64,000 bases of DNA from Spirochaetaceae bacterium (GTDB lineage Bacteria; Spirochaetota; Spirochaetia; Treponematales; Treponemataceae): assembly GCA_017618015.1 (NCBI GenBank), contig JAFZVC010000039.1, positions 1 to 64,000 of the forward strand, given 5' to 3'. Under the pieces are notes generated by a model that made no database searches, had not been told where the DNA came from, and was given only the letters and a program-made list of their open reading frames with translations. Both the position numbers and the translations under genes were made by a program. Every line of letters starts with the position of its first letter. The stretch's first letter is position 1. Positions 1 to 6,677 of the stretch are shown here, piece after piece.

Positions 1-1
1 T

Positions 2-202
2 TTCTGCATCGACGCCTCGGTGAAAAGCGCATTCGAGCGCGGATATAAAGTCTTCATCCCGGCGTACACGAACTCCACGACGGACAACGAATATTTCTCA
101 AAATCGACCGCGTATCATTTCTACAACGATTTCATGTGGCCCAGGCGATACGCCAGCTGCATCAGCTTCGACGAAGCCGTCCGGATGTTAGAGGGGAAGT
201 AA
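2..202 (+). CDS. Isochorismatase-family cysteine hydrolase, C-terminal fragment
   Basis: The window opens inside this gene, so only about the last 66 residues are visible, ending at a TAA. The fragment begins FCIDASVKSAFERGYKVFI. This matches the segment around the catalytic cysteine of isochorismatase/nicotinamidase-like hydrolases, where a Cys-(V/I)-x-x-(T/S) motif is followed by a helix and a G-(Y/F)-x-V strand. The later stretch with TDNEYFS and an Asn/Phe-rich segment fits the variable lid of the family. The substrate cannot be told from this part. Composition is more GC-rich than the two AT-rich genes that follow on the opposite strand. Family assignment is fairly secure, exact function unknown. 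Confidence 0.6.
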   Translation, partial: FCIDASVKSAFERGYKVFIPAYTNSTTDNEYFSKSTAYHFYNDFMWPRRYASCISFDEAVRMLEGK

Positions 203-299
203 GGGAAGAGGATTTAGCGGAGGGGATGCTGTATGAACTACGCACCGTATGGATTTCCTAAAATAGCAAGACAAACAAAAGAACTTATTTAAACAAAAA

Positions 300-1280
300 T
301 TAAGTTAAATTGTTTACAGCTTCCTTAACAAAACTCTGTAATTGCTCATTAGCTTGATTCTTAACTTGTGGTTTTAATAAATTCTCTTTATCAGAGATGC
401 TTAAAGACGGTGTCTTTTTTACATCTCCTTCCCATTCCTTTAGCTTTTTACTTAAATAATCATTGAGATGCTCATCTGTGTTTTTATTAATTCTTGAAAC
501 TCTCCCTTTATACAACCTTTCATTTTCTTCATAATATGAATTTAAGAAAGATTCTAATTGAGATTGAGTGCTTTGAATAATATGTTTTTCTATCGTATTT
601 CTATACTTATCATCCAATAACAGATTGAAAATTGGATACTCCATATTACCGACACCTTTTAACGTTTCCGATTTATAGAAAAAAAATGAATTATACAAAT
701 CACTATCCTGACGACAAAAGTCCATTACTTCAATCGAAATAATTATTCCTCTATCAGAAGCATACTTTCCTAATCTGAATCCACAATCAATTGATGGACC
801 TATAAAATCCGTTTTAACTATTCTTTCTGATTCTTCATAATAGGTGAAACGCTTATCTATAAAAGGAAATTGTCCAGTCCAAATACATCCCTTTATTTCT
901 GTCTTACCAAGCTTGCTTCCGTTCTTTTTCTTATCTTGTTGATTTTTCCATTCAATCAAAGCTTGTTTAAAAGCTCTTACAATACAAGGTACTTGTCTTT
1001 TTTGATTTATACAAATATAAAATAATATTTCATCACCCGCATATTTCCATGGGTTAATAACTATGTCTTTATCAAAACTGCAATCTTTTTGTTTAATTGA
1101 ACTAGCTGAACCCACTAATAAAGCATTAAAAATTTCTGGAAACTCTTTAAAAAAAGAATAAAAACATTGTGTCCAATCTTGATTATAACCGTCTTGATTA
1201 TACTTTTTCTTTGTTGAATCAATAATATCTACACTTAGAAATAAATATAACTCAGCTTCATTTGATTGTTCCAAATACAT
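300..1280 (-). CDS. Class III nucleotidyl cyclase-like protein
   Basis: Protein of 326 residues without a signal peptide or membrane segment. The N-terminal half reads as a class III cyclase homology domain. It has a beta strand ending LSVDIIDST (Asp18), then KYAGDE (Asp83), the two positions where these enzymes bind catalytic metal. It also has IGPSIDCGFRLGKYAS, which matches the G-x-x-(V/I)-N-x-A-x-R-L region, and LKGVGNMEYPIFNL, which matches the LKG(V)...V/Y-x-L end of the fold. The last 110 residues are charged and probably helical. The start overlaps the end of the upstream metallopeptidase gene by 23 bp, so the two are surely co-transcribed. Cyclases of this broad type make cAMP/cGMP or, in Pycsar anti-phage systems, cCMP/cUMP. 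Which product applies cannot be read from the sequence. The gene is AT-rich compared with the rest of the window, which suggests horizontal acquisition. Confidence 0.6.
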   Translation of the reverse strand: MYLEQSNEAELYLFLSVDIIDSTKKKYNQDGYNQDWTQCFYSFFKEFPEIFNALLVGSASSIKQKDCSFDKDIVINPWKYAGDEILFYICINQKRQVPCIVRAFKQALIEWKNQQDKKKNGSKLGKTEIKGCIWTGQFPFIDKRFTYYEESERIVKTDFIGPSIDCGFRLGKYASDRGIIISIEVMDFCRQDSDLYNSFFFYKSETLKGVGNMEYPIFNLLLDDKYRNTIEKHIIQSTQSQLESFLNSYYEENERLYKGRVSRINKNTDEHLNDYLSKKLKEWEGDVKKTPSLSISDKENLLKPQVKNQANEQLQSFVKEAVNNLT

Positions 1281-1815
1281 CTTTTTTTACCTTTTTGTTT
1301 TGTTTTGTTTTTAGTTCATCAATCCGGAACAAGAGATTACCTAAAGGAATATTGTATTTATCTGAAATTGACAGAATATTCTGCTTATCTGACAATTCTT
1401 TCTCTAACAAATCATCCGGTAATAAAAAATTAAGCGCAAAAATATTGGCTTCGATTTCTGCATCATCAATATATGAACTTAAATTTGCTTGTAACTTAAC
1501 GTTCCCCAACTTAGAATGTAAAAAGTAATGACCAAGTTCATGCGCAATTATTAATGTATCTCGCTTCTCAAGTGTATAATCAGATAAATATATAGTAAAC
1601 TTAGGATCCTTATCTTGATCTACAAAAATTGACCCACCATCTGGTTTTATTTTTGTATTATCATAAACAATTCTACCTTTCAGTTTTTCAGTTACAAATT
1701 CTCTAATGTTATCTTTTCCTGGCTTATACTGTAATTCTTTTGCAAATAAATTTGCTAATCTTTTTATATCTTCTTTACTAAAACCAGTAGCTACGATACT
1801 TCGTGTTTCATTCAT
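1258..1815 (-). CDS. ImmA/IrrE-family metallopeptidase
   Basis: Protein of 185 residues with the zinc protease motif HELGH at residues 92-96. It is followed about 30 residues later by EIEANIFALNFLLP, the typical second motif (E-x-x-A-(N/D)-x-F-A-x-x-L-L-x-P) of the ImmA/IrrE (DUF955) family. Members cleave phage or DNA-damage repressors, or act as the protease arm of toxin-antitoxin and defence loci. No helix-turn-helix domain is seen, so a partner regulator would have to be supplied elsewhere. I chose the ATG at 1815 because a GGGG Shine-Dalgarno lies 8 nt before it; a TTG four codons upstream is in frame but has no such site. First gene of a two-gene operon with the cyclase-like gene. Confidence 0.8.
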   Translation of the reverse strand: MNETRSIVATGFSKEDIKRLANLFAKELQYKPGKDNIREFVTEKLKGRIVYDNTKIKPDGGSIFVDQDKDPKFTIYLSDYTLEKRDTLIIAHELGHYFLHSKLGNVKLQANLSSYIDDAEIEANIFALNFLLPDDLLEKELSDKQNILSISDKYNIPLGNLLFRIDELKTKQNKKVKKDVFGTIK

Positions 1816-1851
1816 ACGAGACCCCAAAAGAGTTTATCTTATATTTATTTA

Positions 1852-1880
1852 TATTATCATACGATATTATTATCCGTCAA
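1852..1880 (-). promoter_or_regulatory. Sigma70-type promoter of the metallopeptidase-cyclase operon
   Basis: On the minus strand TTGACG (1875-1880) and ATAATA (1852-1857) are separated by 17 bp, about 37 bp upstream of the chosen start codon. The remaining sequence to 2105 is AT-rich and shows no other gene or clear repeat. Confidence 0.6.
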
Positions 1881-2105
1881 GAATTATTCATATACGTTTA
1901 ATTGATTTTTAGTCAAGATACACCTAAATAATCGCACATTCAATTTATCCGAATTTACACATTACAGAAATAATTCTCTAATTCATAGAAGTAAAAAACA
2001 AAAAATCAAATTGATTTACAATATCTTTATTATGGTTTGATATTTATTCGGGTTTATTAAACACTCATTGACTCGTATATATCCTGTTACACAAGTCATT
2101 ATCAC

Positions 2106-2627
2106 TTACTCGACATACTCCGTTACTTTTCTCGTTTTGAAATCGTACCATTTTTTGCCTTCAACTGTATTCAGCACAATTCCGTCGTTCTCAAACGATT
2201 CTATATTTCCCCAGTAATAATGAGAGACAGTGCGTCGTAAGTTTTTTTCGTCGCTGATTACATCGAAAAGTTTTATTTTGGCATACTCCGTACCATTTTT
2301 GAAAACAACGTAAAGCACATATTCCGCATCATAATCAAGTGGAATCAAACCGCCCCAATCATCAAGCACACAGAATTCACCGTTTTCAGAAAGATACGAG
2401 TATAGTCCCCATCTTGTAATCCGCCATTTCTCTTCAGGTTCAACATCCGCTGTGGGGTCAACTATTTCGTAGCAAATTGTCTCTTTCTTCGTTGCATCGC
2501 AAACGAGCATAAAACGACCATTCGAAAAGAATTTTGTGTAGTTCTGTGGCGGCAACATAGGCTCGTCTGCAAAAGCACAAAAGAGGAAACAAAACAAAAC
2601 AGGAATTAAAGGAAGTTTTTTCATCAT
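2106..2627 (-). CDS. Small secreted protein of unknown function
   Basis: Protein of 173 residues with an N-terminal signal peptide (Met-Met-Lys-Lys, hydrophobic core LPLIPVLFCFLFCAF, likely cleavage after AFA). The mature part is acidic and aromatic-rich, consistent with a small beta-rich periplasmic protein, but I do not recognise a family. A good AGGGAGAA Shine-Dalgarno precedes the start. A TATAAT box on the minus strand lies at 2637-2642, and the heptamer array that serves the divergent lipoprotein gene begins 19 bp beyond it. This gene may therefore share that control region. Function unknown. Confidence 0.6.
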   Translation of the reverse strand: MMKKLPLIPVLFCFLFCAFADEPMLPPQNYTKFFSNGRFMLVCDATKKETICYEIVDPTADVEPEEKWRITRWGLYSYLSENGEFCVLDDWGGLIPLDYDAEYVLYVVFKNGTEYAKIKLFDVISDEKNLRRTVSHYYWGNIESFENDGIVLNTVEGKKWYDFKTRKVTEYVE

Positions 2628-2661
2628 TTCTCCCTAATTATACCCCCGAATTCTCCTTTTG

Positions 2662-2765
2662 TACTGATTCGCTACTGATTTCTGAATTTTTGTACTGATT
2701 TGCCACGCTTTTTTTCGTTTTTGTACTGATTCGCTACTGTTTTTTGTACTGATTCTATACTGTGG
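2662..2765 (+). promoter_or_regulatory. Array of TACTGAT direct repeats (putative SARP-type operator 1)
   Basis: Heptamers matching TACTGAT/TACTGTK start at 2662, 2673, 2693, 2724, 2735, 2747 and 2758. The steps are 11, 20, 31, 11, 12 and 11 bp, so nearly all copies lie on the same face of the helix. The last copy ends at 2764, and a -10 box TAAAAT follows after exactly 7 bp (2772-2777), so the repeat replaces the -35 box. This layout is the one known for Streptomyces SARP activators and OmpR-type winged helices binding direct repeats. A second array with the same geometry precedes the paralogous gene at 6678. Which protein binds is inferred. Confidence 0.75.
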
Positions 2766-2771
2766 GTTTTC

Positions 2772-2777
2772 TAAAAT
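2772..2777 (+). promoter_or_regulatory. -10 box of lipoprotein gene 1
   Basis: TAAAAT lies 7 bp after the last operator heptamer and about 75 bp before the start codon at 2852. The downstream leader shares GACTTATCAAC with the leader of the second lipoprotein gene. No -35 consensus is present apart from the heptamer, as expected of an activator-dependent promoter. Confidence 0.6.
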
Positions 2778-2851
2778 CGACTTATCAACTGTCTCGAAAA
2801 GAGCTGTGGCAAAACTATGATGCCACTGCCGAGGTTTTAAAGGAGAATGAT

Positions 2852-5260
2852 ATGAAGAAAACGAGAAGATTTGCCACACTTATATTGTTGATGGCAATAA
2901 CCACCGCATTGGTTACGGGTTGTAAAAACATCACCGATTATATAGGAGATGGCAACAACGGCGACAACTCCCCCAAAACATACTCCGTTACGGTTGCCAC
3001 CGGGATTGAGAACGGAACGGTCACAGCTAACAAAATAACTGTTCCTGCTAATGAAACAGTTGTTCTTACAGCAACCCCAAACGATGGTTATCAGCTGACA
3101 TCTATTAGAGCAACAGTCGGAAACAACGCGATAACAGTGAGCGGAACAGGAACCACAAGAACTTTTACAATGCCATCTGGGGATGTATCTGTAAACGCTA
3201 CGTTCACAGCGATTGACTATACTATAAATATATCAGACTCAATTTCACACGGAAACGTTACAGCCGACAAAACAACAGCTCACTACGGCGATACAATTAC
3301 GCTTACAGCAGAACCGGATGCTGGATATCAGTTTTATGAATGGGCTGCAACAGATTCAGCCGGAACTGCCTTAACAATAACAGACGGCTCTTTCACAATG
3401 CCGCTGAGTTCCGTTACAGTAACCGCATCATTTTCTCCTATTAATAGTACAATTTCAGTAACGAACGGAATTGCAACCGTTAACGGAAACAGAGCGATAA
3501 GCGCAGATGCAGGAACAACTGTCACGGTAACGGCAACGCCACCTACAGGGAAACAGTTTACTAACTGGACAACGACAACTTCCGGATTGACATTTGCAGA
3601 TGCAACAACATCATCCACAACATTCACAATGCCAGACTGCAGCGTGGACATCACCGCAAACTGCATCGACATCAACTACACAATTTCACAGGCAAGTTCA
3701 TTCCCACACGGAAGTGTGACATACAACTCAACCGCTACTTACAATTCCACAGTAACGCTTACAATCAGTCCTTCAAGCGGTTACATGCTGGGTGGAATCA
3801 GTGTAACAAAAGCCAGCGGCGGAACGATTTCCCTTAGCGGCAGCGGAAATACAAGAACGTTTACAATGCCAGCAGAGAATGTCACCGTATTCGCGACCTT
3901 TACGGCGCAATCATACAATATTACAAAAGCGCAAATTTCAAATGGTACACTCAGCGTTAATTCGAGCGCATCATGTGATTCAACAGTTACTGTGACTGCA
4001 AACCCAGCATCAGGCTACCAGCTCGGCTCCATAACAGTCAGCAACGGCTCTAGCAGCGTTCCTGTAAGCGGAAGTGGCAATACAAGAACATTCACAATGC
4101 CAGCCAACAACGTCACAGTAAGCGCGACATTCAACCCAATCAACTACAACGTAACCGTCAGCTCAATTTCACACGGTAGCGTAACTGCAAGCAAAACCAC
4201 GAATGCTCATATTGGCGATACAGTCACCCTTACGATTGCCCCGGAAACTGGCTATATTCTCAATTCGATTTCCGCAACCGCAAACGAAGGCTCAGTTTCA
4301 TTGAGCGGAAACGGCAGCACAAGGCAATTCACAATGCCAGCTGGCAATGTAACGATAAGCGCTAGTTTCACACTGGAAGATTACAGAATTACAAAAACTG
4401 GAATGTCAAGCGGAACTGTAAACTTTAGTAATCCGACAGCCCACTATAACGAAACTGTAACGCTTACAATCGTACCTGATAACAGTTTCATTCTTGAAAC
4501 GATTTCTGTAACCGCAAACGGAAACCCACTTACACTTAACGGAAGCGGCACTGCTAAGGGTAGCACAAGAACATTCACAATGCCTGCAAGCGAAGTATCA
4601 ATAAGCGCGACTTTCGTAAGAACTCACCTTGGAACAAAAGACAAACCTACTGCTGTTGGCGATATCGTTTTCAATGACGGAACTGCAACACCTTATTCAG
4701 CAGGAATGACTTTGACAGAACAGCAAAAAGAGGCAGCAATCGCGATTATTTTTGCAGACAACATCCCGAATGGTTATGTTTTAGGAATGGGTCTAAAGCA
4801 CGATAAGAGAGCATTATGTAGCAATCAATCAGCAGCATGGGGAAGAAGAAGCGATCTTTTACCCGAATCTGATGGAGAATATAGCAACTATCAGATAAAC
4901 TGCCTGGATGATTACAACGAAGCTAATTATCCCGCATTCTGGTGGGCAGAACATTATGCTGGAAGTGGAAATCTTTCAAGTGACAACAATTGGGACTGGT
5001 TCCTTCCTGTGAAAAATGAGCTTCAAGACGTATACAGACAGAAAGCCCTTATCGATGCAATAAACGATTTACTAGGAAGTACGTATGCAGATCCTATTAG
5101 AACCGATTTTGGCTACTGGTCTGGAACGCAGCAATCAACAGCAGGTGATGATTTGGATCATCATGCTTTCATTCTAAGGTTTGCAGATGGTTTATGGGTA
5201 TCGAACGGGAAAGATGAAAGTGATTATAATGTTATTGCCGTTCGTAGGTTCCATTTTTAA
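2852..5260 (+). CDS. Repeat-containing surface lipoprotein with Lcl/DUF1566-like C-terminal domain (copy 1)
   Basis: Lipoprotein of 802 residues. The ATG at 2852 has an AGGAG Shine-Dalgarno and starts a signal peptide ending ALVTGC, so Cys24 or so is probably lipidated. A short Asn/Gly/Asp linker follows. Then come about seven tandem repeats of 70-80 residues, each running from Y-(S/N)-(V/I)-T...G-(S/T)-V through G-x-x-V-T-(L/V)-T...G-Y to (F/Q)TMP..(V)T(V)SATF. This is the divergent InlB B-repeat (bacterial repeat) type. The last 220 residues start at GTKDKPTAVGDIVFNDG and contain DWFLPVKNEL, GYWSGTQQ and the terminal AVRRF, matching the Lcl/DUF1566 domain, a ligand-binding or C-type-lectin-like module. 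Probably an exported adhesin or binding protein. It forms a cassette with the convergent regulator gene at 5364 and is paralogous to the gene at 6678, with the first ten codons nearly identical. Confidence 0.8.
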   Translation: MKKTRRFATLILLMAITTALVTGCKNITDYIGDGNNGDNSPKTYSVTVATGIENGTVTANKITVPANETVVLTATPNDGYQLTSIRATVGNNAITVSGTGTTRTFTMPSGDVSVNATFTAIDYTINISDSISHGNVTADKTTAHYGDTITLTAEPDAGYQFYEWAATDSAGTALTITDGSFTMPLSSVTVTASFSPINSTISVTNGIATVNGNRAISADAGTTVTVTATPPTGKQFTNWTTTTSGLTFADATTSSTTFTMPDCSVDITANCIDINYTISQASSFPHGSVTYNSTATYNSTVTLTISPSSGYMLGGISVTKASGGTISLSGSGNTRTFTMPAENVTVFATFTAQSYNITKAQISNGTLSVNSSASCDSTVTVTANPASGYQLGSITVSNGSSSVPVSGSGNTRTFTMPANNVTVSATFNPINYNVTVSSISHGSVTASKTTNAHIGDTVTLTIAPETGYILNSISATANEGSVSLSGNGSTRQFTMPAGNVTISASFTLEDYRITKTGMSSGTVNFSNPTAHYNETVTLTIVPDNSFILETISVTANGNPLTLNGSGTAKGSTRTFTMPASEVSISATFVRTHLGTKDKPTAVGDIVFNDGTATPYSAGMTLTEQQKEAAIAIIFADNIPNGYVLGMGLKHDKRALCSNQSAAWGRRSDLLPESDGEYSNYQINCLDDYNEANYPAFWWAEHYAGSGNLSSDNNWDWFLPVKNELQDVYRQKALIDAINDLLGSTYADPIRTDFGYWSGTQQSTAGDDLDHHAFILRFADGLWVSNGKDESDYNVIAVRRFHF

Positions 5261-5328
5261 CTAAGGGCAGCTCGGAAAACTTGCCTTTCGCGATTTTCCG
5301 AGATTGACTAACTAAAAAACCCTCCTTG

Positions 5329-5365
5329 TCCCGGAGCCCTTCAGAACTCGGCTCCGGGATTTTTT
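5329..5365. terminator. Bidirectional-type terminator between lipoprotein 1 and regulator 1
   Basis: Perfect 10-bp stem TCCCGGAGCC (5329-5338) / GGCTCCGGGA (5350-5359) followed by six T on the plus strand. It sits between the convergent genes and overlaps the end of the regulator gene. A second hairpin without T-run (CTCGGAAAA 5271-5279 / TTTTCCGAG 5294-5302) lies just after the lipoprotein stop. Confidence 0.8.
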
Positions 5366-6401
5366 ATGCCAGCACCTTGCGTTCCAGGAATGCAACAGTG
5401 TCTTCCGCCCAGCTGTACTGGCTCATGAACTCTCCGGCGAACGCTTTTGTGGCTTTGGGTTCACCGGCAAGAAAATCATAATAATCACACTGCACTACTT
5501 CGGGATTAATGCGGAAGTTGTTATACTCCGCGACAAAAAAGTTCTGTATCTCAAGCTCGGAGAACGTGTGCTTTACATCAGCAACAAGCTGACGAAGGCT
5601 TGCCCCGTAACGCGCGGAATCGGCATTGTCGCCCCAGAGCGCGGCTATAAGCTCTTTTGTCTGCACAGAACTGCCGTTTTTGTATATAAGATAAGCAATA
5701 AACTCGGTTGATTTTGAGCGCGAAAACTTCACTATCTTTCTATCAAACAAAAGGGTAAAGTTCCCGAAAGTCTTAGCGACTAAGCTTTTCTTTTGTGTTT
5801 TAAGGAGCGCAAGATGCCGCTTTAATTTAAGCCTGCTATAAAATGCGATAGAGAGCATTACTATTAAAACGACCGTAAAATTAAATATACCTATACCGTT
5901 CCAGAAAATGAAAAAACCGGGGAACATTGCTATATATGTTGCTAAAATAATAATAAAAAGTGGTAATGTTACTGATAAAACAGAGAGAACAACAAATATT
6001 CCACCAATAAACAATAGAATACCGTCAAAGTGATTTTCTTGTATGTAAAAAAATACAGATGCCTCGGACATTGCACAGACAAGAATCGTATAAATCGGAA
6101 TGTTTTTTAGAATATAGGCTTTTTCACGGGCAACATTTTTGAATTTTTTAGAAAGTATATATGAGATAAAGAAAGCCAAGAGTGTTAAGCCCCTAAATAA
6201 GAATCTAACGTGATATTCAGAAGAATTATTCTTGTAATTGAATATCATATAAACAAAAACGGCAAGAATCAAAAAAGTCCAGATGAAACTCCAGAATAAA
6301 TTGAAAAGACGGTTCGATTCCGCAGAATCCGCCTGATCCAATGGCGAGATGTAATAATACTTATAGTAAAGATCTTTGATTTTTTTCAGAATGGCACGCA
6401 T
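5364..6401 (-). CDS. Membrane-anchored SARP-like winged-helix transcriptional regulator (copy 1)
   Basis: Protein of 345 residues. Roughly residues 30-190 carry about six hydrophobic segments. A basic stretch (RLKLKRHLALLKTQKK) then leads into a cytoplasmic DNA-binding part with the pattern FGNFTLLFDRKIVKFSRSKS, ELIAYLIYKNG, KELIAALWGD and LRQLVADVKHTF. That is the OmpR/PhoB winged helix as found in SARP regulators. It ends with a short BTAD-like tail (CDYYDFLAG...AGEFMSQYSWAE). No receiver or known sensor domain is present, so the membrane part itself may sense. The gene is convergent with lipoprotein 1 and divergent from lipoprotein 2, whose promoter holds a heptamer array. Its -10 box is 7 nt from the ATG. 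The target promoters are inferred from position and from the SARP-style operator geometry. Confidence 0.7.
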   Translation of the reverse strand: MRAILKKIKDLYYKYYYISPLDQADSAESNRLFNLFWSFIWTFLILAVFVYMIFNYKNNSSEYHVRFLFRGLTLLAFFISYILSKKFKNVAREKAYILKNIPIYTILVCAMSEASVFFYIQENHFDGILLFIGGIFVVLSVLSVTLPLFIIILATYIAMFPGFFIFWNGIGIFNFTVVLIVMLSIAFYSRLKLKRHLALLKTQKKSLVAKTFGNFTLLFDRKIVKFSRSKSTEFIAYLIYKNGSSVQTKELIAALWGDNADSARYGASLRQLVADVKHTFSELEIQNFFVAEYNNFRINPEVVQCDYYDFLAGEPKATKAFAGEFMSQYSWAEDTVAFLERKVLA

Positions 6402-6408
6402 GAAAGAG

Positions 6409-6438
6409 ATTATAAAATTATTATCTTGAATTTGTCAA
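6409..6438 (-). promoter_or_regulatory. Promoter of regulator 1 (leaderless type)
   Basis: Minus-strand TTGACA (6433-6438), 18-bp spacer, TATAAT (6409-6414), and only 7 nt to the ATG at 6401. No Shine-Dalgarno fits in that space. The paralogous regulator gene has the same arrangement. Confidence 0.7.
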
Positions 6439-6523
6439 ATATGAGATTTTGGACATCTTCTGTTTTATACACACACTATGCGCACACTCTTTTCCGCCCA
6501 TCTTCCACAAAAAACTAACTTTG

Positions 6524-6607
6524 TACTGATTTTGTACTGATTTTTCTCAACTTTGTACTGATTTCGTACTATTGATTCCTCGTTTTTGTTCTGATTCTGA
6601 ACTGTGC
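6524..6607 (+). promoter_or_regulatory. Array of TACTGAT direct repeats (putative SARP-type operator 2)
   Basis: Heptamers start at 6524, 6535, 6556, 6567, 6589 and 6600. The steps are 11, 21, 11, 22 and 11 bp, one or two helical turns. The last heptamer ends at 6606 and the -10 box TAGAAT follows after exactly 7 bp (6614-6619), the same distance as in array 1. The copies near the -10 are the most degenerate (TTCTGAT, AACTGTG). Upstream copies are exact TACTGAT. Confidence 0.75.
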
Positions 6608-6613
6608 GGTAGT

Positions 6614-6619
6614 TAGAAT
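6614..6619 (+). promoter_or_regulatory. -10 box of lipoprotein gene 2
   Basis: TAGAAT located 7 bp downstream of the last heptamer. It is followed by a leader of about 50 nt that contains GACTTATCAAC, shared with lipoprotein gene 1, and a GAAGGGGA Shine-Dalgarno before the ATG at 6678. Confidence 0.6.
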
Positions 6620-6677
6620 TGACTTATCAACAAGCCCGAAAGGACTTCTACACCACAATAACGAAGGGGATAGTATA

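Noticed and set aside
233-292. A 19-codon reading frame (MNYAPYGFPKIARQTKELI) with AGGGG before it.
   Set aside because: Too short and without a known match; it lies at the junction to AT-rich DNA and may be a remnant or chance.
2662-6607. The TACTGAT arrays considered as a CRISPR-like array.
   Set aside because: Units are 7-8 bp with 3-4 bp spacers and occur only in promoters; no CRISPR repeat-spacer pattern.
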